From contig CAJUHX010000003.1 in assembly GCA_910586455.1 (NCBI GenBank), forward strand, positions 1-64,000: DNA of 64,000 nucleotides, written 5' to 3'. Both the position numbers and the translations under genes were made by a program. This DNA comes from an uncultured Muribaculaceae bacterium. GTDB lineage: Bacteria > Bacteroidota > Bacteroidia > Bacteroidales > Muribaculaceae. Positions 15,578-22,968 of this stretch are shown piece by piece (the stretch's first letter is position 1; each line of letters opens with the position of its first letter). Below the pieces are notes generated by a model, which saw only the letters and a program-made list of their open reading frames with translations, made no database searches and was not told the origin of the DNA.

Positions 15578-17737
15578 TTGATACCTCTCGCCACAGCCAT
15601 CGTTACACAACCGGTGCCTATTTTCTTTATAGTGCTGGTCATAATATTATGTGCGCCACTGCTGCTGAACAAGCTGAAAATACCGCACATCATAGGCATG
15701 ATTGTGGCCGGAGTGGTCATCGGGCCGTACGGCTTCAATGTACTCGACAACGACTCGTCGTTTGCCATCTTCGGTCAGGTAGGACTGCTGTACCTGATGT
15801 TCCTGGCCGGACTGGAAATCGACATGTACCATCTGAAACTGAACCTGCGGCGCGGGCTGCTCTTCGGACTGCTCACGCTGCTGGTACCGCTGGGACTCGG
15901 CATAGTCACCAGCTATTGTCTGTTGCATCTCGACCTTCTCACTTCCATGCTTCTGGGCGCCATGTATGCCTCGCATACCCTCATAGCCTACCCTGTGGCG
16001 GCGCGCTTCGGCATCACCAAGGCCCCGGAGGTACTCATTGCAATCGTAGGCACCATCATAGCCGTAATCGGCGCCCTGCTGGTGCTTGCCGCCACGGTGA
16101 ACATCAACCGCGAGGGGGCATTCTACCCCTCCGAGATACTGCTGCTGTTAGGGCGCCTGGCGCTATGGTGTCTGGCGATACTCTATACCTACCCGCGCCT
16201 TACGCGAATCTTCTTCAAGAAGTACCCCGACAAGGTAATGCAGTATGTCTATATCATGGCCATGGTGTTCCTGGCCTCCTGGACGGCGCAGCTCATAGGC
16301 CTCGAAGCCGTGCTCGGCGCCTTCTTCGCCGGCCTGGTCCTTAACCGCTATGTACCGGCGGCATCGCCGCTTATGAGCAGTATAGAATTTGTAGGTAACG
16401 CCCTGTTCATACCCTACTTTCTTATAAGTGTGGGCATGATGATAAACATACGCGTGATTGCCGACAGCAGCACTTTGGCCGTGGCTGGAATAATGCTGGC
16501 AGTGGCGCTTGTATCGAAATGGCTGCCTGCCTATATAGTACAGCGCATCAACGGCTTTACGTCAGCCGGACGCAATGTGATGTTCGGCCTCACCACTGCC
16601 CACACGGCGGTGGCTCTGGCTGTTGTAACCCTCGGCTTTAACCTGCACATGTTCGACAGCCGCATCCTCAACAGCACCGTGCTGGTGATACTGGTGACCT
16701 GCGCCCTGGCTCCGGTGCTTACCTCGGCATCTGCGCCGAAGCTGAAAATAGCCATGCTGGAGAAAGAAGACGACGCCGACTCGATTCTGCGCCGAAACCG
16801 CCATAACAACACCCTCATACCTGTGGCCAACCCAATTACTGCCCAAGCGCTGGTGGAGATGGCACTGCTGATGCAGAACACCAGAGGACGGCACGACATA
16901 TACGCCCTGCATGTGCGCAGCGACAACTCGCAGGCGTCCAAGGCCATATCCGAAAACTCCCTTGCCGAGGCCCGAAAGGCCGGCGCTGCCGTGGATGTCG
17001 ATATCCACACGCTGGAACGCTACGACCTTAATATCGTCACGGGCATACTCAACGCCATAGAGGAACGCGAAATTACCGAGGTGATTCTGGGCATGCACCG
17101 CCGAGTGTCGGTCATCGACTCGTTTTTCGGCAACAAGATGGAGCAACTGCTTCGCGCCACCAACCGCATGATTATCATCACCCGCTGCTTTATTCCGGCC
17201 AATACCCTCACCCGCATAGTGGTGTGGGTGCCCAAGGACGCGCAGTACGAATCCGGCTTCAGCCGCTGGGTTCGCGCTCTGGCGCGCCTGACACGTCAGG
17301 TGGGCTGTCGCATTATATTCTGCTGCAACGGCGACATACAACCGCTTATACGCGGTGTGCTGTATCAGGAGAACTATGGCATACGCTGCGAGTTCCGCAC
17401 TGTAGAGGATTGGGATGACTTCATTCTGCTGGGCAACCGCGTACTCGACGATGATTTGTTCGTACTCATCGGCGCACGCGCCAACTCGGTATCGTATTCG
17501 GCGGATATGGCTGAACTGCCTTCGTTCCTGCAGAAGTATTTTTCGCGCAACAATCTTATGGTAATCTACCCCGAGCAATTCGGCGCCGAGGTTGCCCTGA
17601 CCTCGTTTACCGACCCGCTTTCGAGCGACATCAGTTCAACGGCCTCTCCGCTATGGATGCGCCTGAGGTCAAGATGGCGCAAGCTGGTTAACGCCAAACG
17701 CCGTTTTACCCACCGCAACCGCAAACCCAAGTATTGA
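15578..17737 (+). CDS. Cation:proton antiporter (CPA2 type) with C-terminal USP-like domain
   Basis: 719 residues. About twelve hydrophobic helices over residues 10-390 carry CPA2 hallmarks (GPYGFNVL near the first inverted repeat, GLEAVLGAFFAGLVL). They are followed by about 300 cytoplasmic residues resembling universal stress protein folds. It exchanges Na+ or K+ for protons across the inner membrane; the tail probably senses nucleotide or redox state. The only start preserving the first helix is TTG at 15578 (MIPLATAIVTQ), 32 nt after asd, so co-transcription with asd is likely. Ion specificity cannot be read from the sequence. Confidence 0.88.
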   Translation: MIPLATAIVTQPVPIFFIVLVIILCAPLLLNKLKIPHIIGMIVAGVVIGPYGFNVLDNDSSFAIFGQVGLLYLMFLAGLEIDMYHLKLNLRRGLLFGLLTLLVPLGLGIVTSYCLLHLDLLTSMLLGAMYASHTLIAYPVAARFGITKAPEVLIAIVGTIIAVIGALLVLAATVNINREGAFYPSEILLLLGRLALWCLAILYTYPRLTRIFFKKYPDKVMQYVYIMAMVFLASWTAQLIGLEAVLGAFFAGLVLNRYVPAASPLMSSIEFVGNALFIPYFLISVGMMINIRVIADSSTLAVAGIMLAVALVSKWLPAYIVQRINGFTSAGRNVMFGLTTAHTAVALAVVTLGFNLHMFDSRILNSTVLVILVTCALAPVLTSASAPKLKIAMLEKEDDADSILRRNRHNNTLIPVANPITAQALVEMALLMQNTRGRHDIYALHVRSDNSQASKAISENSLAEARKAGAAVDVDIHTLERYDLNIVTGILNAIEEREITEVILGMHRRVSVIDSFFGNKMEQLLRATNRMIIITRCFIPANTLTRIVVWVPKDAQYESGFSRWVRALARLTRQVGCRIIFCCNGDIQPLIRGVLYQENYGIRCEFRTVEDWDDFILLGNRVLDDDLFVLIGARANSVSYSADMAELPSFLQKYFSRNNLMVIYPEQFGAEVALTSFTDPLSSDISSTASPLWMRLRSRWRKLVNAKRRFTHRNRKPKY

Positions 17738-17797
17738 TTACGGTTGCGCCGGCGGCCCGCCGTCGTTCATCAGGCTCTTAATTACCTTTGTGTGCGA

Positions 17798-17818
17798 GTG
17801 ACGTCGGGAAGACGTCAC
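17798..17818. repeat. Perfect 8-bp inverted repeat in convergent gap
   Basis: GTGACGTC, a 5-nt spacer and GACGTCAC. It lies between the antiporter gene and the minus-strand Spy-like gene. No T run follows on either strand, so it may be an operator or one arm of a terminator region. Confidence 0.6.
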
Positions 17819-17827
17819 AACACAACA

Positions 17828-17872
17828 GAGAACATAAAAGGCCGCTCTGTGAAGGCGGCCTTCCATGTTCTC
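17828..17872. terminator. Large bidirectional hairpin between convergent genes
   Basis: GAGAACAT (17828-17835) pairs with ATGTTCTC (17865-17872), and inside it AAGGCCGC (17838-17845) pairs with GCGGCCTT (17855-17862). On the minus strand the inner stem runs into TTTT. It probably ends both the antiporter transcript and the second ECF operon. Confidence 0.75.
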
Positions 17873-17947
17873 GGGAGGGAGGAGAATGTGATTAAGAAAA
17901 TGAAGTTAGTAGAGATTGTTTATGAAGCGGTAGTAGTTGGCTCAGCC

Positions 17948-18421
17948 TTATTCCTGTGCCGCAGCAGGCATCCTTTTGTTGCGGTGAAACCTGTTGAGAT
18001 TTCTTATAATCTGTATTTCGGCGTGTTTAAGGCGTGCCAATTGTTTCGGGTTCAGTATTTGTTTGAATTTGTCGTAATAGTCCAGTTCGACTTCGCCTTC
18101 GAGTTTTTTCTGCTCGAACAGTCGCTGTGAGTATGCTTCGAGGGCAACATCGCTGAGCTTTGTGTCGGCATCCACTTTGTGGCAGATATCGCGGAATTCG
18201 TCGTTGAGGGCCTCAAGCCGGTCGTTCATCTCGTCGTACAATGCAAAGAAGCGGGTCTGCTGGTCGGCCGAAAGTTCCAGGTCATTGGCGAGGAATTTGT
18301 GGCGGTATTCGATAAGTTGCTCACGTCCGCGCTGCTGACGTCGTTCGCTGCCTGACTTCTGGGCATTGGCGCAAAGTGCCACAGCCATGAGCAGTATAAT
18401 TAATAATTGGCGTATATTCAT
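17948..18421 (-). CDS. Periplasmic helical protein, Spy/CpxP-like
   Basis: 157 residues with signal peptide MNIRQLLIILLMAVALCANA and a highly charged, all-helical mature region (LSADQQTRFFALYDEMNDRL). Its spacing of QQ/LT-like helix motifs and its size recall Spy/CpxP periplasmic chaperones of envelope stress systems; similarity is by pattern only. It is the third gene of an operon with an ECF sigma factor and a membrane protein, a context that fits an envelope-stress output. Confidence 0.65.
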   Translation of the reverse strand: MNIRQLLIILLMAVALCANAQKSGSERRQQRGREQLIEYRHKFLANDLELSADQQTRFFALYDEMNDRLEALNDEFRDICHKVDADTKLSDVALEAYSQRLFEQKKLEGEVELDYYDKFKQILNPKQLARLKHAEIQIIRNLNRFHRNKRMPAAAQE

Positions 18422-18424
18422 AAA

Positions 18425-18889
18425 TTACTGGAAGTTTTCGGGGAGGTTATGAATACTCTCGCTGTCGATATCATTGTCGTCGGGCATGGGCAGACTGTCG
18501 AGGTCGACATCGACGTCGGAGAGTTCGTCAATCAAATCCCACTGGTTCAGTTCGTCAGCCACATATTCTTTCATGAACTGCTCGTCGCCCAGAGCGTCGG
18601 CCAGCTCGGGATAGCTTTCGATTGACAGAGGGTCGGCAGGCGAGCTCATGAGGCTGAACATTTTAAGCATACACCATACACCGGCGAACATTGCGGCCAT
18701 ATATGTATAGGGCCGAATTTTCTGCCAGAATGTACGCGGCATGGCTACGACTGCGCCGTCCGATTCTATTTCGGGGCGTTCAGGCAGCGATGCTGTCATG
18801 CGAGCAGCGAAGTCGGCGAAGTAGCCCTCGGGCACGTCAATGCCGTCGTTGCCTTTGATTTTGCCTAATATATCGTTGGATTCTTTCAT
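18425..18889 (-). CDS. Membrane protein, probable anti-sigma factor of second ECF operon
   Basis: 154 residues from ATG 18889. A cytoplasmic stretch begins MKESNDILGKI and contains VPEGYFADFAARM, followed by a transmembrane helix (YTYMAAMFAGVWCMLKMFSL) and an acidic C-terminus full of Asp (DVDVDLDSLPMPDDNDIDSE). The VPEGYF motif before a membrane helix is common in Bacteroidetes proteins encoded next to ECF sigma factors. The gene sits between the sigma and the Spy-like gene. The acidic tail is expected to be periplasmic. An upstream in-frame ATG at 18922 would add 11 residues. Confidence 0.65.
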   Translation of the reverse strand: MKESNDILGKIKGNDGIDVPEGYFADFAARMTASLPERPEIESDGAVVAMPRTFWQKIRPYTYMAAMFAGVWCMLKMFSLMSSPADPLSIESYPELADALGDEQFMKEYVADELNQWDLIDELSDVDVDLDSLPMPDDNDIDSESIHNLPENFQ

Positions 18890-18937
18890 GACTTTTGCTT
18901 GTTGTTTATATTTTTGACTCAAGCGGTTCTAAAAGGT

Positions 18938-19495
18938 TTAATGCTCTGAAAAAAAATGTTCGATTTTTTTTACCGCGAGATGGTATGAGGTTTTAAGGGC
19001 GCCTACACTGGTACCGAGGATTTCTGAAATCTGCTCGTATTTCATGTCGTCGTAGTACTTCATGTTGAACACGAGGCGCTGCTTTTCGGGCAGGGTTGCC
19101 ACGGCCTTGCGGAGTTCTTGTGCCAGGCGGTCGCCGTCGATATGTTCGTCGGCTTCTATTTCGTTTACCAGCTGCTGTTGCTGGTCGTCGATACTGATGC
19201 TCTGGCGGCGGCGTTCGCGTTCAAGAAAGCTGATTGCTTCGTTTATGGCTATTTTGTACAGCCATGTCGACAGCTTGGCTTCGCCACGGAAGTTCTCCAG
19301 CGAGCTCCAGGCTTTGATGAAGGTGTTCTGCAGCAGGTCGTCGGCATCGTCGTGACGCGGAACCATACGGCGTATCTGTCGGTACAGATGCTCGGAGTAC
19401 AGGCGCACCACCTCACCGAATGCCTGACGGCACTGCGACGGTTGCCGCAGCCGCTCGGTTAACATGAGTTCTTCTTCTGTGCTGATAACTGCCAT
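18938..19495 (-). CDS. ECF RNA polymerase sigma factor (RpoE-like)
   Basis: 185 residues from ATG 19495 (MAVISTEEELM). Region 2 is HDDADDLLQNTFIKAWSSLE with FRGEAKLSTWLYKIAINEAI; region 4 is LPEKQRLVFNMKYYDDMKYE followed by an HTH. The preceding open frame up to 19693 overlaps the promoter and is not used. It heads an operon with a membrane protein and a Spy-like periplasmic protein, and is divergent from a TonB-dependent receptor. The TAAATTTG box at 19526-19533 (minus strand) gives a short leader. Confidence 0.93.
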   Translation of the reverse strand: MAVISTEEELMLTERLRQPSQCRQAFGEVVRLYSEHLYRQIRRMVPRHDDADDLLQNTFIKAWSSLENFRGEAKLSTWLYKIAINEAISFLERERRRQSISIDDQQQQLVNEIEADEHIDGDRLAQELRKAVATLPEKQRLVFNMKYYDDMKYEQISEILGTSVGALKTSYHLAVKKIEHFFSEH

Positions 19496-19525
19496 GATTG
19501 GTGGGGTGTAATATGCTTTTGAGTT

Positions 19526-19533
19526 CAAATTTA
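19526..19533 (-). promoter_or_regulatory. -7 box of second ECF sigma operon
   Basis: TAAATTTG on the minus strand, 30 nt upstream of ATG 19495. Confidence 0.5.
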
Positions 19534-19597
19534 CGCTTTTTTTTTCAGTTTCCGCGCTTTCGGGGGCAAGTTTAAGCATTTTTTGCCAAATTAGGCG

Positions 19598-19605
19598 TAT
19601 CTTTG
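19598..19605 (+). promoter_or_regulatory. -7 box placed 4 nt before the TonB-receptor start codon
   Basis: TATCTTTG is followed by CACA and then GTG at 19610. With the usual transcription start a few bases after this box, the mRNA would be leaderless. A -33 TTG at the expected distance is not evident. Confidence 0.5.
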
Positions 19606-19609
19606 CACA

Positions 19610-21820
19610 GTGAAACGATATATACCTATTATTATAGCCGCATGTATGCCTGCGGGGGCTGCGGCACAATCCGATTCTCTGGTCGACGGACACCTGTTAC
19701 TGCGCCAGGTGGAGGTGGAAGGGGTAAAACAGACCGTCCGCTCCGACGCCATGGCTGTGACAGATATATCGCAGGCCATGATAAACCGTCTGGGCATTTC
19801 CGCCATAAAGGATGTGGGCGAGATTGCGCCTAATTTCTACATGCCCGACTATGGTTCGCGCATGACTTCGAGTATTTATGTGCGTGGCCTTGGCTCGCGC
19901 ATGGATCAGCCCGTAGTAGGCCTGCAGGTCGACGGTGTACCATATTTAAATAAGGATGCTTTTGACTTTGACATTTTCGACATAGCCTCGATTGAGGTTC
20001 TGCGCGGCGCCCGCGCCACCCTCAACGGACGCAACAGCATGGGCGGCCGCATTGTAGTCACTACGCTGTCGCCGTGGCAGACCGAGGGTGTGCGTGCTCT
20101 GGTGGAATATGGCCGCTTCAACAGCCTGCGCGGCGGTGCGGGCTGGTACAGCAGGCTGTCGCCCTCGCTGGCCACTTCGGTCACTGCCCAGTACAGCTCG
20201 GGCAATGGGCCCTGGCACAACAGCCACACCAACGAACGCGTGGGCGACAACCGCCAGGCCGACGGACGCTGGAAACTGTCGTGGCGCCCCAATACCTGGC
20301 TGTCGCTTACCAACACGGCATCGCTGAGCGAGGCCACGCAGGACGGCTACCCTTACCGCTCGCTGGAGCTGCCCGAAATTGCATACGCCGATACATGTTC
20401 GTACAGGCGCCTGCTCTTTGCCGACGGCCTCACAGCTGTGTTTGCCGGAAAACGTATGGTAGTGACCTCGACTACATCGTTCCAGTACATGAGCGACGAC
20501 ATGCGCCTTGACCAGGATTTTCTGCCTGCCGACTATTTTACCTTGCGCCAGAAGCGCCACGAGTTCACCTTCTCGGAAGATATGTTCGCCAAGGGCTCGC
20601 GCGGCAGCTACGACTGGCTGGGGGGCGTGTTTATGTTCAGCCGCTCGACCGACATGCACGCACCGGTAAGCTTCAAGGACACCGGCATTTCGGAACTGAT
20701 TGAGAATCGCCACAACGGATTCAATGTGGAGAACCCCATCGAGTGGTTCACGCGTCGATTTACTCTGGGCAGCGATTTTGAAATGGGCAACACGGGCTTC
20801 GCCCTCTATCACCAGAGCACCTACACTCTTGGCGACTGGATATTCGACGCAGGTGTACGCTGGGATATCGAGCGCTCCACCCTCAGCTACCACAGCTACT
20901 GCAACACCGGCTATAACACCTGGCATATACTGCCCGACGGCAGCCGCGAGCTGTTAGAGCGCACTCCGGTTATTATCAACGACCGCGACCGTCTTAGCCG
21001 GACATTCAACGAGTTGCTGCCCAAGATCACTGTTACCTGGCATCGTCCCTGGGGCCATATCTACGCCGATGTAACCAAGGCCTATAAGGCCGGCGGCTTC
21101 AACACGCAGATGTTCAGCGATGTACTGCAGCAGCGCATCATGAACATAATGGGCATGGGTATGCAGTACAGCCTCGACGAGATTGTGAGCTACAAGCCCG
21201 AAAAGAGCTGGAACTACGAGCTGGGCGCATCGGCGTCGCTGGCCGGCGGACGCCTCGACCTCAGTGCCACGGCCTTTGTAATCGACTGCCGCGACCAGCA
21301 ACTGACCGTATTTCCTGACGGCTCCACCACCGGACGCATAATGACCAATGCCGGACGTACCCTGAGCCGTGGCCTGGAACTCAGCGCCGACTGGGCCGCG
21401 CTGGAGCAACTGAAATTGCGTGGCGCGTGGGGCTACACCAAGGCCACTTTCACAAAATTCAACAACGGCATAAGCGACTTCAGCGGCAAACGTGTGCCTT
21501 ATGCCCCGACCAACACTCTGTATCTGGGCGCGGTATGGATGCCGGAGTTCGATATCGCCGGTGTCCGTCCGGTACTGGACGTGAACCTGCGCTGCGCCGG
21601 CGACATTTATTTCGACGAGGCCAACACAGTGCGCCAGCCTTTCTACGCCGTACCGAACTGTTCGCTTACATTCAACGCCGAGCACTGGAGTCTGCGCCTG
21701 TGGGGCGAGAATATCAGCAACACCCGCTACAGCACATTCTACTTTGTATCGATAGGCAACGCCTTTGTACAGCAATCGCGCCCATGGAGTATCGGCGCCA
21801 CGCTGCGGCTGAGAATCTGA
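19610..21820 (+). CDS. TonB-dependent outer-membrane receptor
   Basis: 736 residues starting at GTG, with signal peptide MKRYIPIIIAACMPAGAAAQ. The plug domain (about 30-150) contains SIYVRGLGSRMDQPVVGLQV and SIEVLRGARATLNGRNSMGG. It is followed by a 22-strand type barrel ending in RPWSIGATLRLRI. It takes a large or scarce substrate through the outer membrane using TonB energy. There is no N-terminal carboxypeptidase-like domain, no STN domain and no SusD partner, so it is more like a cofactor or siderophore receptor than a Sus glycan system. Substrate unknown. It is divergent from the second ECF sigma operon; a start at the next Met (19646) would destroy the signal peptide. Confidence 0.9.
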   Translation: MKRYIPIIIAACMPAGAAAQSDSLVDGHLLLRQVEVEGVKQTVRSDAMAVTDISQAMINRLGISAIKDVGEIAPNFYMPDYGSRMTSSIYVRGLGSRMDQPVVGLQVDGVPYLNKDAFDFDIFDIASIEVLRGARATLNGRNSMGGRIVVTTLSPWQTEGVRALVEYGRFNSLRGGAGWYSRLSPSLATSVTAQYSSGNGPWHNSHTNERVGDNRQADGRWKLSWRPNTWLSLTNTASLSEATQDGYPYRSLELPEIAYADTCSYRRLLFADGLTAVFAGKRMVVTSTTSFQYMSDDMRLDQDFLPADYFTLRQKRHEFTFSEDMFAKGSRGSYDWLGGVFMFSRSTDMHAPVSFKDTGISELIENRHNGFNVENPIEWFTRRFTLGSDFEMGNTGFALYHQSTYTLGDWIFDAGVRWDIERSTLSYHSYCNTGYNTWHILPDGSRELLERTPVIINDRDRLSRTFNELLPKITVTWHRPWGHIYADVTKAYKAGGFNTQMFSDVLQQRIMNIMGMGMQYSLDEIVSYKPEKSWNYELGASASLAGGRLDLSATAFVIDCRDQQLTVFPDGSTTGRIMTNAGRTLSRGLELSADWAALEQLKLRGAWGYTKATFTKFNNGISDFSGKRVPYAPTNTLYLGAVWMPEFDIAGVRPVLDVNLRCAGDIYFDEANTVRQPFYAVPNCSLTFNAEHWSLRLWGENISNTRYSTFYFVSIGNAFVQQSRPWSIGATLRLRI

Positions 21821-21902
21821 GCGACACTTCAAAAATCATGCAAAACATGTACGGCAATTGTACAAAAAAATATCTTTTAACCTTTGGCGGAGTCCTGAGT
21901 GT

Positions 21903-21962
21903 TGCACGAATAAATTACTATTCGTATTTTTGCAATTCATTTAATCCATACAAGTACGAATA
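21903..21962 (+). promoter_or_regulatory. Promoter with three ACGAATA sites, upstream of lipoprotein gene
   Basis: TTG (21902-21904), a 20-bp spacer and TATTTTTG (21925-21932). The heptamer ACGAATA lies in the spacer (21906-21912), again inverted (21919-21925), and a third time directly before the ATG (21956-21962). An inverted pair filling the promoter spacer is the classic position for an operator. Confidence 0.55.
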
Positions 21963-22892
21963 ATGAAATTTTTCAGCACTCTCATCGCAATTGCAGCAGG
22001 CCTCGCGCTCTGCTTCAGCCTAAGCTCATGCAACAACAGTGACGAACCCGAAGAGTTCAAGGTTCAGCAGCAAATCACCGACTCGTTCCTGCATATCAGC
22101 GATTTAAGCAGCATGCGGCCCGAAATGAACTACAAAGGCGTAAGCTATCATATTATCTACGACTATGTAGCCGCCACTGCTGATGTTACAATCAAGGGGC
22201 TTAAGTTGCCTGACGACACCAAGTATCCGGCACTGACACTTAGCGAAATACCTTTCAAGGTAAACAACGAAGGCGCCCGTGTATTAGAAGGCACCAATCT
22301 GGCAGCTTCGAGCGATGGCTTCACCGCCACCCCGCTTTTCGACTCGTTCAAAATGGTTGTATCCGACCGCCTGGTCGACGGTTACTACTTCCCGGCTGTA
22401 TGCATCGAATACACCGTCAACAGCACATATAAGGCTGTTGGCAGCATATTGTCGCAGATATTCGCGGGCACTACCGTGACAACCAACGCCAACGGCAACA
22501 GTTTCTCGAACGAAACTCCGGTGTACGCACTTGAACTCGACCCGCAGACCATGAAGGCCGCACTGACCATCAACAACGCCAAGTTCATACAGAGCATGCC
22601 GGCCCAGACCATGACATTCGCCGGCATTCCCTACACAGTCAGCACCGGCGGTATCGTAACCCTCGAATCGGCCGAAACCATCATACCAACTATCAACAAA
22701 GTAGAATTCAAAGCCTTCCCCATCAGCGACCTCAAGGCCGAGTATAACCTTACCACAGGCATGAATCTGGATTTCGTATGCACAATCGATAAAAGCCAGA
22801 TGAACCCTGAAATGGCAGACAAAATCGAAGGCTCGCCCTTTAAAGTAAGCGCCAAGCTACCTTTCAGCAAAAAGACAACCAACGAAAAATAA
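21963..22892 (+). CDS. Lipoprotein of unknown function
   Basis: 309 residues with a lipoprotein signal ending in SLSSC (lipidated Cys at about residue 22). The mature protein begins CNNSDEPEE, acidic residues near the lipid anchor that suggest surface exposure. The rest is beta-rich with two related halves, each with FKV/FKA-type strands and an LxxxEIPF or FAGIPYTV motif, suggesting a duplicated beta-sandwich. I do not recognise an enzyme or binding motif. It is monocistronic, with its own well-formed promoter and a hairpin after it. Confidence 0.75.
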   Translation: MKFFSTLIAIAAGLALCFSLSSCNNSDEPEEFKVQQQITDSFLHISDLSSMRPEMNYKGVSYHIIYDYVAATADVTIKGLKLPDDTKYPALTLSEIPFKVNNEGARVLEGTNLAASSDGFTATPLFDSFKMVVSDRLVDGYYFPAVCIEYTVNSTYKAVGSILSQIFAGTTVTTNANGNSFSNETPVYALELDPQTMKAALTINNAKFIQSMPAQTMTFAGIPYTVSTGGIVTLESAETIIPTINKVEFKAFPISDLKAEYNLTTGMNLDFVCTIDKSQMNPEMADKIEGSPFKVSAKLPFSKKTTNEK

Positions 22893-22903
22893 TTTCTCTC
22901 TCA

Positions 22904-22934
22904 TTCACGGTCGCGCCTTATGCGCGGCCGTGAA
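22904..22934 (+). terminator. Hairpin after the lipoprotein gene
   Basis: TTCACGGTCGCGC pairs with GCGCGGCCGTGAA (one G-T wobble) around a 5-nt loop. No strong T run follows, but the stem is GC-rich and sits 12 nt after the stop codon. Confidence 0.65.
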
Positions 22935-22968
22935 ATCATTTAACAGGCTTTAAGTTTACATAATTATC

